A stretch of DNA of 22,054 nucleotides from Prevotella sp. UBA5387 (GCA_002407775.1 DHOP01000053.1:1-22054); one strand, 5' to 3'. Counted from the stretch's first letter, positions 7,940-16,006 are shown. Translations and numbers: made by a program. Notes: generated by a model not told the origin, from the letters alone.

Positions 7940-8410
7940 CGATATATACCTGTGGATAACCCTGTGGAAAAATAAGGAATAAACCTGTGGATAAGTCAGG
8001 GGATATCCACACTCTACAAAGCGTTCATATGTGGATGTGGATAGATGCCAAGTTTTGAGAGATATAAACATCGGTTTTCCACAGGTAATAAAGCAGAGAT
8101 ATTATGAACATATGAGTTATGCACCTATTTAATATATTGTGGATAACTAAACTAAATGTCTGATAAGTAATAAGAAGATATTATCTTAATGGGTGAATAA
8201 AGACTATGTTTAGGTTGATAAATAAAATTCTTAAAATAGTGCTAAAAAGTTATAAACTTATCCACCGTATATCATCATCATTATTTCTTTCTTTAATAAT
8301 TAAAGATAAATAAGAATATAATGAATAGGTGTGGATAAAAAGAATGAGAATAAGATTATATGATATAGGAGGATGAAAGATATGACATAGGGATAGGATC
8401 ACTATGTTTT
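7940..8410. other. oriC: Candidate chromosomal replication origin (DnaA-box cluster plus AT-rich stretch)
   Basis: Four perfect DnaA boxes (TGTGGATAA, complement of TTATCCACA) lie at 7951-7959, 7986-7994, 8138-8146 and 8330-8338. One-mismatch boxes are at 7963-7971, 8003-8011, 8036-8044, 8075-8083 and 8258-8266, plus TTATGCACC at 8117-8125. They face both ways, and most are packed into 7951-8146. From about 8147 to 8400 the DNA is very AT-rich, as expected for an unwinding element, and holds a perfect 8-bp palindrome at 8290-8306 (TCTTTAAT / ATTAAAGA) and several ATAGG and GGAT words. There is no reading frame of note. DnaA-box clusters beside an AT-rich stretch define bacterial origins; dnaA itself is not in the window. 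The boxes are seen directly; the function is inferred. Confidence 0.8.
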
Positions 8411-8417
8411 CGGGTCA

Positions 8418-8505
8418 TAAATCAAATTGAATGACGATGTGAATAAATTTGAATCATGGCGTGAAATAAATTGAATTACCGCGTGAATCAAATTGTTTCA
8501 CTACA
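8418..8505. repeat. Four tandem 22-bp repeats (iteron-like) beside the candidate origin
   Basis: Four units of exactly 22 bp run in register: 8418-8439, 8440-8461, 8462-8483 and 8484-8505. Each begins TRAA, has an AAATTG or AATTTG core, and the first three continue GAAT and end RYG. The first 12 bases of units 1 and 4 differ at one position (TAAATCAAATTG versus TGAATCAAATTG). Unit 4 contains a near-dyad TGAATCAA-A-TTGTTTCA. Twenty-two bp is about two helical turns, so repeated sites would face the same side of the helix. The array lies between the DnaA boxes and the 3' end of the aminotransferase-like gene. It has no coding sense and no spacers, so it is not CRISPR. Confidence 0.75.
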
Positions 8506-8516
8506 GTATTTCTATT

Positions 8517-9749
8517 TTATCTCTGCCATGATTCTATGCGTTGTAAGGCTTCCTCTATATTTCTACGATCGGTGAAGGTGGTAAAGCGGCAATACTTTTC
8601 ACCACCAGGACCATATCCTATACCTGGTGTGCAGACCACGCCACAACCATATAATAAACTATCTGCAAAATGACGGCTATCTGTTTCATCGAGTGTTTGT
8701 ACCCAAATATATGGAGCATGAAGACCGCCATAGACTTTGAAACCCATACCGACGAGCGCTTCTCGCAAAAATTTTGCATTATGCATATAATATGCCTTAG
8801 CTTCGTTCACCTGCTGCTGTCCTTCGTGCGTGTAGACGGCCGTTGCACCTTTTTGAGTAATATGACTAGCCCCAACCTGTTTGGTGCGCTGACGTAGCTC
8901 CCAAAGTTGGTTTAGTCCAATGCGATGTTCTTCGTCTAGTGTGGTAGCGTTTAGTTCCTTTGGTACTACCGTATAGCCACAATGCAAACCGGTAAGACCA
9001 CCGATAGTATCAAAACTTCTAAATTCAACCGCACACCTTCTGGCACCCTTCAACTCAAAGATAGAGTGGGGAAGTGCATCATCGGATATATAAGGTGCAT
9101 ATGTGGCATCAAAGAAGATGATAGCATCGCTTTTTAAGGCGTAAGTCACCCAACTCTGTAGTTTATCGCGTGGCATCACTGCTCCTGTGGGATTGGCCGG
9201 GTGAGCAAGATAAATCATATCGACACGACTATTGGGTAGCTCGGGAATGAATTTGTTTTTGACATTGCATGGGAAATATAATACATTGCTCCAGCTACCA
9301 TCAATGATCTTTCCAGCACGGCCAATCATGGCGTTGGCATTCGTATAGAGTGGATTTGCCGGAGCGGCAATACCGATACTATTGTCCCAGCGCAATAACT
9401 CTTGCATGTTGGCAAGATCGTCATGTACACCACTATTTACAAATATCTCATCAATGTCAAGATGGATACCACGTGGTATATATTCGCTTTGTAGAATGGC
9501 TTCGCGAAGAGCCACATGGCCACGAATGGCATTATCAGCCGCAGAAAACTTATCATTGGCAATTTCATTGATGGCTTCATGCATGGCTTCGACAACCGCA
9601 GGGCATAGTGGAAGGGCAGCTTTAGGTCTATGTAAGTCAATGACCATATGATCGGGATGTGTGCTATGATATGCATTCACACGTCTGTCGATGTTTGTCC
9701 ATGGATCGTCTTCAGGGAGCTTAAGGAGATGTTCGTTGACTAATGCCAT
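8517..9749 (-). CDS. LL-diaminopimelate aminotransferase homologue lacking the PLP lysine
   Basis: A 410-residue protein, the usual DapL length, starting with the family's MALVNEH (ATG at 9749). It aligns to DapL without gaps in the regions I could compare: RCAVEFRSF, CGYTVVPKEL, then YGGLHAPYIWV and the C-terminal GIGYGPGGEKYCRFT. DapL normally makes LL-diaminopimelate for lysine and peptidoglycan. Here the lysine that binds PLP (SFSKTAGFTG in the family) is Thr248 (SFDTIGGLTG). The phosphate-binding Arg after it is His256, GAK is GVH (107-109), YPNNPTG is HPANPTG (183-189), and the N-terminal GIGD loop is gone. Asp214, Tyr217 and the substrate carboxylate Arg388 remain. It is therefore probably not an aminotransferase. 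It could be a binding or regulatory protein, or an enzyme with new chemistry. The frame is intact. dapF is not adjacent. Confidence 0.85.
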   Translation of the reverse strand: MALVNEHLLKLPEDDPWTNIDRRVNAYHSTHPDHMVIDLHRPKAALPLCPAVVEAMHEAINEIANDKFSAADNAIRGHVALREAILQSEYIPRGIHLDIDEIFVNSGVHDDLANMQELLRWDNSIGIAAPANPLYTNANAMIGRAGKIIDGSWSNVLYFPCNVKNKFIPELPNSRVDMIYLAHPANPTGAVMPRDKLQSWVTYALKSDAIIFFDATYAPYISDDALPHSIFELKGARRCAVEFRSFDTIGGLTGLHCGYTVVPKELNATTLDEEHRIGLNQLWELRQRTKQVGASHITQKGATAVYTHEGQQQVNEAKAYYMHNAKFLREALVGMGFKVYGGLHAPYIWVQTLDETDSRHFADSLLYGCGVVCTPGIGYGPGGEKYCRFTTFTDRRNIEEALQRIESWQR

Positions 9750-9764
9750 TGTTGTTTGTTTCTG

Positions 9765-9772
9765 CAAATATA
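9765..9772 (-). promoter_or_regulatory. Possible -7 box of the DapL-like gene
   Basis: On the minus strand this reads TATATTTG, a perfect TAnnTTTG. It is only 15 bases from the start codon, giving a very short leader. No clear TTTG lies 20 bases upstream. Confidence 0.4.
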
Positions 9773-9962
9773 CGATAATGTATTGATTTTCATAACCTAA
9801 CAATCAATCTTTGTATTATAAAAATTTTGTATAAGCGATAAGTGATGGGTAATGTATCATGTTATGATAGCATTTATTATACAATAAGAAACATGAAATA
9901 ATAAATTATGTGTCAAGAAGTAAGCAGAAACGAAAATAAATTGCAATTTATCTAATATAACT

Positions 9963-9994
9963 TTGTTATTTCGAACAGATTAGATTAATTTTGC
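9963..9994 (+). promoter_or_regulatory. Promoter of glnN
   Basis: TTTG (9963-9966), a 20-base spacer and TAATTTTG (9987-9994) match the Bacteroidota TTTG / TAnnTTTG promoter at every fixed position. Transcription would start near 10001, about 20 bases before the ATG. The rest of 9750-10022 is AT-rich and shows no other structure I could support. No nitrogen-control operator was recognised. Confidence 0.8.
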
Positions 9995-10022
9995 ATCGCA
10001 TTACAGAATAAAGGATATCCCC

Positions 10023-12212
10023 ATGACAAACTTAAGATTCGAAGCAATAAAGTCAGCTTTTCATAAGCGTCCCCTTGAGACAATCACACCGATAGAGAGA
10101 CCTTCTGAATATTTCGGTCGTAAGGTATTTAACCGAAAGAAGATGTACAAGTATCTCTCCAATGAAGTTTATTCAAAGCTCATCGATGTGATGGACAACG
10201 GCGCTCACCTTGATCGCACCATTGCAAATGCTGTGGCCGAGGGTATGAAGACATGGGCAGAGGAAAACGGTGTAACCCACTACACACACTGGTTTCAGCC
10301 CCTCACTGATGGCACTGCCGAAAAGCACGATGCCTTTGTGGAGCATGACGGTCGTGGTGGAATGGTAGAAGAGTTCTCGGGTAAGCTCCTCATGCAACAG
10401 GAGCCGGACGCATCGAGCTTCCCATCAGGCGGAATTCGCAACACATTTGAGGCTCGCGGATACTCTGCCTGGGATCCTACATCTCCTGTATTCATCATCG
10501 ATGATACGCTCTGTATCCCTACTATCTTTATCTCTTACACTGGAGAGTCTCTTGATTACAAGGCTCCATTGCTTCGCTCCTTGCATTCTTTGAATAGCGC
10601 AGCTACCGAAGTAGCCCAGTTGTTTTATCCCGATGTAAAGAAAGTGAAGACCAATTTAGGATGGGAACAGGAGTATTTCCTCGTCGATGAGGATCTCTAT
10701 CTGGCTCGTCCAGACTTGATGTTGACTGGCCGGACACTGATGGGGCATGAGTCTGCTAAGAATCAGCAGATGGATGACCACTACTTTGGTGCTATTCCAG
10801 AGCGTGTTCAAGCCTTTATGAAGGATTTGGAAATACAAGCTTTAGAGCTCGGTATTCCTTGCAAGACACGTCACAATGAAGTAGCCCCAAATCAGTTTGA
10901 GCTAGCGCCTATATTCGAGGATTGTAATCTCGCCGTGGACCATAATATGCTTCTCATGGGTTTGATGAACAAGATAGCAAACAAGCATGGTTTCCACGTA
11001 TTGTTGCATGAGAAACCTTTCAAGGGCATCAATGGTTCAGGAAAGCATAACAACTGGAGTCTCTCTACAGATACTGGCATATTGCTCCATGCACCTGGAA
11101 AGACACCGGAAGACAATCTGCGCTTCATAGTATTTATTGTAGAGACACTCATGGGTGTCTATAAGCACAACGGATTACTCAAGGCTTCCATCATGACGGC
11201 AACCAATTCACACCGCCTTGGTGCCAACGAAGCACCACCAGCTGTCATTTCCTCTTTCCTTGGCAAACAGGTAACAGATATATTAGATCACATTGTAAAG
11301 TCAAATAAGAATAATCTTTTCACTATCAAAGGCAAACAGGGCATGAAGCTCGACATACCCGAGATACCTGAAATTATGATTGACAATACTGATCGTAACC
11401 GCACCTCACCATTCGCTTTTACTGGTAATCGCTTCGAGTTTCGTGCTGTTGGATCATCTGCTAATTGTGCTACTTCTCTATTAGTACTTAATACTGCTGT
11501 TGCAGAGGCTCTAAATAACTTTAGCAAGCGCGTAGCAGCATTGGTGGAGAAGGGTGAGGATCGTATAAGTGCTATTATTGATATTCTCCGCGAGGATATT
11601 AAAACATGCGAGCCAATTCACTTTGAGGGCAATGGTTACTCGGATGAATGGTTGGAGGAAGCCAATCGTAGAGGTCTCGACACAGAGAGTTCTTGTCCTC
11701 TGACATACGACAGATACCTTGACCAAGACAGTATCGATATGTTTGAATCGATGAACGTCATGTTCAAGAATGAGCTTCTTGCAAGGAATGAAGTGAAGTG
11801 GGAAACATATACGAAGAAGATTCAAATTGAGGCTCGTGTATTAGGCGATCTAGCCATGAATCATATTATTCCAGTTGCTACTCACTATCAAAGTCAACTC
11901 GCCAATAATGTACATGGTATGAAAGAAATATTCGGCTCTGACGAGGCTGATCAGCTTACCGCTCGTAATCGCAAGCTCATTCGTGAGATTGCCGAGCGTA
12001 CTCAGACCATCGAGACTGACGTTGAAGATCTTGTAAATGCCCGAAAGGTGGCTAATAAGATAGAGGATATGCGTGAAAAGGCAATGGCCTATCACGATAC
12101 CGTTGCACCTAAAATGGAAAAGATACGCTATCAGATAGACAAGTTGGAACTTATCGTGAGTGACGAACTTTGGACTTTACCTAAATATAGAGAACTATTG
12201 TTCACTAAATAA
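10023..12212 (+). CDS. glnN: Type III glutamine synthetase
   Basis: A 729-residue enzyme making glutamine from glutamate, ammonia and ATP, the main ammonia-assimilation step. Its length matches GSIII, the large form first described in Bacteroides fragilis, rather than the roughly 450-residue types I and II. Visible motifs: FGRKVFNRKKM near the N-terminus (31-41), metal-binding GWEQEYFLVDEDLY (213-226), NEVAPNQFELAPIFE (285-299), and the ATP-binding NGSGKHNNWSLSTD (337-350). NEAPPAV and NRTSPFAFTGNRFEFRAVGS follow in order. The C-terminal third is helical, as in the family. No key residue appears lost. It is a single-gene unit with its own promoter and terminator, running away from the candidate origin. 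Confidence 0.97.
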   Translation: MTNLRFEAIKSAFHKRPLETITPIERPSEYFGRKVFNRKKMYKYLSNEVYSKLIDVMDNGAHLDRTIANAVAEGMKTWAEENGVTHYTHWFQPLTDGTAEKHDAFVEHDGRGGMVEEFSGKLLMQQEPDASSFPSGGIRNTFEARGYSAWDPTSPVFIIDDTLCIPTIFISYTGESLDYKAPLLRSLHSLNSAATEVAQLFYPDVKKVKTNLGWEQEYFLVDEDLYLARPDLMLTGRTLMGHESAKNQQMDDHYFGAIPERVQAFMKDLEIQALELGIPCKTRHNEVAPNQFELAPIFEDCNLAVDHNMLLMGLMNKIANKHGFHVLLHEKPFKGINGSGKHNNWSLSTDTGILLHAPGKTPEDNLRFIVFIVETLMGVYKHNGLLKASIMTATNSHRLGANEAPPAVISSFLGKQVTDILDHIVKSNKNNLFTIKGKQGMKLDIPEIPEIMIDNTDRNRTSPFAFTGNRFEFRAVGSSANCATSLLVLNTAVAEALNNFSKRVAALVEKGEDRISAIIDILREDIKTCEPIHFEGNGYSDEWLEEANRRGLDTESSCPLTYDRYLDQDSIDMFESMNVMFKNELLARNEVKWETYTKKIQIEARVLGDLAMNHIIPVATHYQSQLANNVHGMKEIFGSDEADQLTARNRKLIREIAERTQTIETDVEDLVNARKVANKIEDMREKAMAYHDTVAPKMEKIRYQIDKLELIVSDELWTLPKYRELLFTK

Positions 12213-12306
12213 GTATTCTAATATAATTGGTTCTCTGCCTAGTCTAGGCTATTCCTTAATCAATTAGGGAGAATATCTTTAGCTGGCACAAGAGTCACTG
12301 AAAAAT

Positions 12307-12350
12307 AAAAGACATGGCCGATACTCCAAAGAGTGTCGGCCATGTCTTTT
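12307..12350. terminator. Bidirectional terminator between convergent glnN and the arabinofuranosidase gene
   Basis: Twenty-base arms (12307-12326 and 12331-12350) starting AAAAGACATGGCCGA pair around the loop CAAA. The single difference gives a U-G pair in plus-strand RNA, so the stem is uninterrupted for glnN. A U-run follows on the plus strand (TTTTAATATT), and the minus strand continues TTTTATTTTT. It serves glnN best and probably also ends the hydrolase genes arriving from the right. Confidence 0.88.
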
Positions 12351-12370
12351 AATATTAGTGAAACTACTAA

Positions 12371-12406
12371 GTAGGGGTTAGGTAAGAAAACTATTCTAAC
12401 CCCTAC
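12371..12406 (-). terminator. Second hairpin just past the arabinofuranosidase gene
   Basis: The arms GTAGGGGTTAG (12371-12381) and CTAACCCCTAC (12396-12406) are perfect 11-bp inverted copies with a 14-base loop. It starts 15 bases after the GH51 stop. The minus strand afterwards is only mildly U-rich (TTAGTAGTTT), so it may protect the mRNA 3' end or help the stronger terminator at 12307-12350. Confidence 0.6.
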
Positions 12407-12420
12407 ATTTATGAAATATA

Positions 12421-14382
12421 CTAGAACTTGTACACAGCAAAAGTCTTTGCAGGTACGGTAACGGTGGCGTTATCACCATTAGCCTGCATGCTACTCTGCT
12501 GAGGAACCACGTTCTTGGGGTTGTCAAGGGAGTTTGTGGCCTTCATATCATCAGCATGGAGAGTAGTTACTATACCCTCACCGAGCTTCTTTGCACCCTT
12601 GAAATTGAGGGAAATCTGCTGGGCATTGTCTCCAGTATTCACTATCTTCACAATGTATTGCTTTGTAACCTTGTCATATACGGCACTGGCATAGAGTCCA
12701 TCCTGACCTGTGAGCGGCTTACCATCCTCAGTGAGTGATAAGACATTGGTACCAGTGTTGGTGCCATAAAGCATCTGCACATACCAGTTGACTGATCTTA
12801 CACTTTTCAGATTGTTGAACCATATAAGGTCTGGACGCCACTGCCATCCATCTACATGAGCGAAGAGAGGAGCATAAGTAGCCTGATGAACCACGTCGGC
12901 ATTGCGCTCCAAACCAGTCATGAATGCAGCCTCGGAGAGTGCAGCCTCGAAGTTATTCATAGCAACTGTGGGCTCTTTACCCAAGTCTTTCACGTGGCTT
13001 GCGTATTCTCCTGCAAAGACCTTCGGACCCCTACGGTCATAGTTGTCATAGCGATTGGCATTCTTAAGGAACCAATCTGGAGCCATATAGTAGTGCTCAT
13101 CGACAAGGTCAACGCCCAATTTGCGCATTTGTTCCCATCCATAGTCGAATCTATCTCCGCTAGCCGAAGGACCTGATGATCCACAAATCTTGATATTAGG
13201 ATACTTAGCGCGAATCTGCTCCATAAACTTTTGTAAACGAACGGGATAGAGTTCACCCCACTGCTCATTACCAATACCTATTTGCTTAAGGTTGAAAGGT
13301 TGTGGGTGACCCATATCGGCGCGCAACTTGCCCCATTTGGTCGTTGTAGCGCCATTGGCAAACTCGATGAGGTCTAGAGCGTCATCGATATATGGTTGCA
13401 GCTCATCTACGGTGCAATGTGCATTCTGTGCATCGTCCTTATTTTGGAATTGGCAGGACAATCCCACTGAAAGGATGGGCAGAGGCTCTGCTCCTATCTT
13501 CTCAGAAAGCAAGAAGAATTCATAGAAACCTAGACCATATGTCTGATAATAGTTGGGATAGAGGCGGTGTGGGAAGGTATAGTTCCAACGGTTTTCATTG
13601 AGTGGACGGTTCTCGGCCGGGCCCACGCTATTCTTCCATTGATAGCGAGTGGTAAGGTCGGTACCCTCAACAATACAGCCGCCAGGGAAGCGGAAGATAC
13701 CAGGATTCAAGTCTTCCAGATCCTTGACAAGGTCGGCACGAAGTCCATGCCAGTTGTCCTCGGGGAATAGACTCACATGATCAAGGTCAACACCATCTTC
13801 GCTTTCGAGGAAGATACGCATCAATCCCTTCTCTACAGTCTTTTTAGAGGTAAGCGAAACCGTGTATTTTTGCCATTGCGTTCCATTGATGCTGATACTC
13901 TGGCGATCAATGGGCACGTCTTGATCGTCTACAATTTCTACTCTAATTTTGGCAGCTTTGCCTTGAAGATTGTGTAGGCGTCCATAGACGGAAAAATCGT
14001 AGCGCATACCCTCTTTAAGTCCCATGCCAAAGTAGCCACGATTCTCTAAACCGGTGAATTTCTGGTCATGGCCGGCAGATTCTAATACCACGTAGTGTGG
14101 ATTGCGATCGAATGCAGGCTTCACATCGCTGAGAGAGACGTTACCGAAGGTATTCCAGCCCATAAGACGGTTAGGAAATTCAAAGCTCCTGTTTTCCACC
14201 ATCTCGGCATAAAGGCCACCATCTGCACCAAAATTGATGTCCTCAAAGAAGATGCCATACATGGTGGGCTGAATCGGTGCACCTGGTTTGGCATTTACTG
14301 TGAACTGATGTTGCTGAGCGGAAGCGCTCAATGATACCATCAGACCCATCGCCAAGGCCAAAAATTTCTGACGTTGTTTCAT
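12421..14382 (-). CDS. Secreted alpha-L-arabinofuranosidase, GH51
   Basis: A 653-residue enzyme releasing terminal L-arabinofuranose from arabinan, arabinogalactan or arabinoxylan. Residues 1-22 form a signal peptide (cut near SASA-QQ), so it works outside the cytoplasm, probably in the periplasm. After the GH51 start (MYGIFFEDINFGADGGLYAE, 41-60) an inserted CBM4/9-like beta-sandwich covers about 75-205. The catalytic barrel follows, with the acid/base Glu373 in GIGNEQWGE and the nucleophile Glu459 in VFAGEYASH, and then a C-terminal beta domain ending VPAKTFAVYKF. No sorting tail is present. It is the last gene of the run of hydrolases. A terminator separates it from the gene upstream, so it probably also has its own promoter. 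Confidence 0.93.
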   Translation of the reverse strand: MKQRQKFLALAMGLMVSLSASAQQHQFTVNAKPGAPIQPTMYGIFFEDINFGADGGLYAEMVENRSFEFPNRLMGWNTFGNVSLSDVKPAFDRNPHYVVLESAGHDQKFTGLENRGYFGMGLKEGMRYDFSVYGRLHNLQGKAAKIRVEIVDDQDVPIDRQSISINGTQWQKYTVSLTSKKTVEKGLMRIFLESEDGVDLDHVSLFPEDNWHGLRADLVKDLEDLNPGIFRFPGGCIVEGTDLTTRYQWKNSVGPAENRPLNENRWNYTFPHRLYPNYYQTYGLGFYEFFLLSEKIGAEPLPILSVGLSCQFQNKDDAQNAHCTVDELQPYIDDALDLIEFANGATTTKWGKLRADMGHPQPFNLKQIGIGNEQWGELYPVRLQKFMEQIRAKYPNIKICGSSGPSASGDRFDYGWEQMRKLGVDLVDEHYYMAPDWFLKNANRYDNYDRRGPKVFAGEYASHVKDLGKEPTVAMNNFEAALSEAAFMTGLERNADVVHQATYAPLFAHVDGWQWRPDLIWFNNLKSVRSVNWYVQMLYGTNTGTNVLSLTEDGKPLTGQDGLYASAVYDKVTKQYIVKIVNTGDNAQQISLNFKGAKKLGEGIVTTLHADDMKATNSLDNPKNVVPQQSSMQANGDNATVTVPAKTFAVYKF

Positions 14383-14447
14383 AAGTTTTCAGTGATTATT
14401 TGATGAATAATAGTTATTCGAAGAATGTCGGTTGATCATTACTAGGG

Positions 14448-14455
14448 CAAAATTA
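14448..14455 (-). promoter_or_regulatory. Possible -7 box of the GH51 gene
   Basis: On the minus strand this reads TAATTTTG, matching TAnnTTTG, 66 bases upstream of the GH51 start and just after the terminator at 14458-14480. The -33 region does not match. Position after a terminator supports a separate promoter for GH51. Confidence 0.45.
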
Positions 14456-14457
14456 CT

Positions 14458-14480
14458 AAAAACCACCCCAAACGAGGTGG
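14458..14480 (-). terminator. Intrinsic terminator after the GH2-remnant gene
   Basis: On the minus strand CCACCTC (14480-14474), loop GTTT and GGGGTGG (14469-14463) form a 7-bp stem with one U-G pair, followed by five U (14462-14458). It is compact and GC-rich, about 60 bases past the stop at 14540, and would end or reduce transcription before GH51. Confidence 0.72.
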
Positions 14481-14539
14481 ATTTAGTTTTCTATTTAGTG
14501 GAGTTTGTACACAATGCATGGACAAATCACAAAAAAGTC

Positions 14540-16006
14540 TTACATCATAGGTAGGAATGTCAAATAGAAATCCTTACCACTGTGTTCAATAATAAATTGC
14601 CATGGACGGCCGGTCTCAACAGCCGTGAAAGGTCGATGACCTATCACCTGAACGCCATGACCATTGATGTCGCGCTGTTTGACCCAATAGACACGAGGCC
14701 GATATTGCTTTAGTGAAGTGAGTGTAGTGTCACTATCAAAGCTCTGTGCCATATACTCTGGTACGTTGAGACGCCTAGACATAGACATCAAGATATCTGA
14801 TTTTCCTTCGGCTGAGATGCTCAGAATGCCACTGTTGGGTATCTTATATACCCATGTGACCTGTCCCTGTCCTTCGATGTCATACACCACAGTCACTTTA
14901 GTACCACTCAACTTGTTGGGCTTGGTGTGCTCGAAGCTCACCAACTTTGTCTTTACGTTGGGCATGACAGTACCACCTCCAGAGAATATGGAGACACTAT
15001 GTTGGGAATAAGAGGTGATTAACCCAGTATGTTTGTTAAAAGTTATTTGATAAGGCTTGTCCCAAACTGAGAATAGTGCATCACTTTCACTCTTTTTGGG
15101 CTTAGGCTTTGCTACCGCTGCATCGGCATATCCTTCTCCTGTCTTTATAGCCTCCTTGAAGTCGTATTCGGAAGGTGGTAGTAAGTTGTAGGCTGCCATT
15201 GTGAAATTACCTTGGTAATCAATGAGTGCCTCTGTGGTCAAAGGAGGGTCGCTCACCACATCCATTCCCTGAGTCTTTGCATAGGCAATAAAGTCGGGAT
15301 CAGAAGATAGTTTGTTGAGTGTGATGGCGCCAAACCCCAATTTTTTCATCAAATTGATGTCTTTCAGCATGATCGATGGCTTGTCAAAGAAACCTTCACA
15401 AAACTGAAAACTGTTTCGGTCGGCTACCTTAACGCCTCGCTTTGCCCTCTCGATGGTGGGTGTGACAGGAAGATTTTGACCAGGTGCTATGCCGTAGATG
15501 AAGCAATGGGTGGTGATGCCACTATTTCCGAAAGTATTGTTTGCATTTTCCCCTTCTTCATAATGGGGCATGTGAATGACAAAGAGATTACGCTCGCCAA
15601 AATTGAGGTAGGGTGTGATTTCGAACTCCGTCTGTGCTCGATCTTTGGCAGTTAGGCCTAGTTTCTTGCCGTTTACATAGACTGTGGCTACCGCAGTGGT
15701 CGTTCCGATATGTAAAAACATACGGTGTTGGATTTTGTCTTGGGGTATCTTGATCCATCCTCTGTAGGTGCCTACAAAGTTGTATTTGCTCCAGGCAGTA
15801 GGAACGCGCCATACTCCTGGAATGGTCTGGAAAGACCATTGACTATCGTTGCATCCAGAATTATTATAGTCTCGTGGGGCAGATGCTTCTGTTTGTGAAA
15901 TTTTGAAAAGCCACTTCTCGTCTAAAGAAATGGTGTCGCCGGGCTCCGCAAAGAGTTGCAGCGAGCAAGCTACAATTCCTAAAGAAATAAGAAAAAGCCT
16001 ATACAT
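14540..16006 (-). CDS. GH2-derived secreted protein missing most of its catalytic domain
   Basis: A 488-residue protein built from pieces of a GH2 beta-galactosidase. I chose ATG 16006 because it opens on a signal sequence; LGIVAC (9-14) could be a lipobox, or cleavage may follow LFA (20). Residues 25-178 form the GH2 sugar-binding jelly roll (WLFKISQTE, YRGWIKIP, VYVNGKKLG). Residues about 187-258 resemble the first strands and helices of a GH2 barrel: IMLKDINLMKKLGFGAITLN parallels MIQDIKIMKRLNINAVRT in the neighbouring enzyme. The rest of the barrel, with both catalytic glutamates, and the Ig domain are absent. After a Lys/Pro/Ala linker (about 290-308), residues about 309-488 resemble the C-terminal beta-galactosidase domain (PYQITFNKHTGLITSYS). 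It is probably non-catalytic, perhaps a glycan-binding accessory protein. The frame is intact, so it is not an obvious pseudogene. Confidence 0.75.
   Translation of the reverse strand: MYRLFLISLGIVACSLQLFAEPGDTISLDEKWLFKISQTEASAPRDYNNSGCNDSQWSFQTIPGVWRVPTAWSKYNFVGTYRGWIKIPQDKIQHRMFLHIGTTTAVATVYVNGKKLGLTAKDRAQTEFEITPYLNFGERNLFVIHMPHYEEGENANNTFGNSGITTHCFIYGIAPGQNLPVTPTIERAKRGVKVADRNSFQFCEGFFDKPSIMLKDINLMKKLGFGAITLNKLSSDPDFIAYAKTQGMDVVSDPPLTTEALIDYQGNFTMAAYNLLPPSEYDFKEAIKTGEGYADAAVAKPKPKKSESDALFSVWDKPYQITFNKHTGLITSYSQHSVSIFSGGGTVMPNVKTKLVSFEHTKPNKLSGTKVTVVYDIEGQGQVTWVYKIPNSGILSISAEGKSDILMSMSRRLNVPEYMAQSFDSDTTLTSLKQYRPRVYWVKQRDINGHGVQVIGHRPFTAVETGRPWQFIIEHSGKDFYLTFLPMM

Noticed and set aside
8418..8505. 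CRISPR array
   Set aside because: The units abut each other with no unique spacers, are only 22 bp long and diverge from one another; no cas genes are near.
12238..12250. Short palindrome GCCTAG-T-CTAGGC after glnN
   Set aside because: A one-base loop cannot form a hairpin and six-bp palindromes are expected by chance; the real terminator lies further on.
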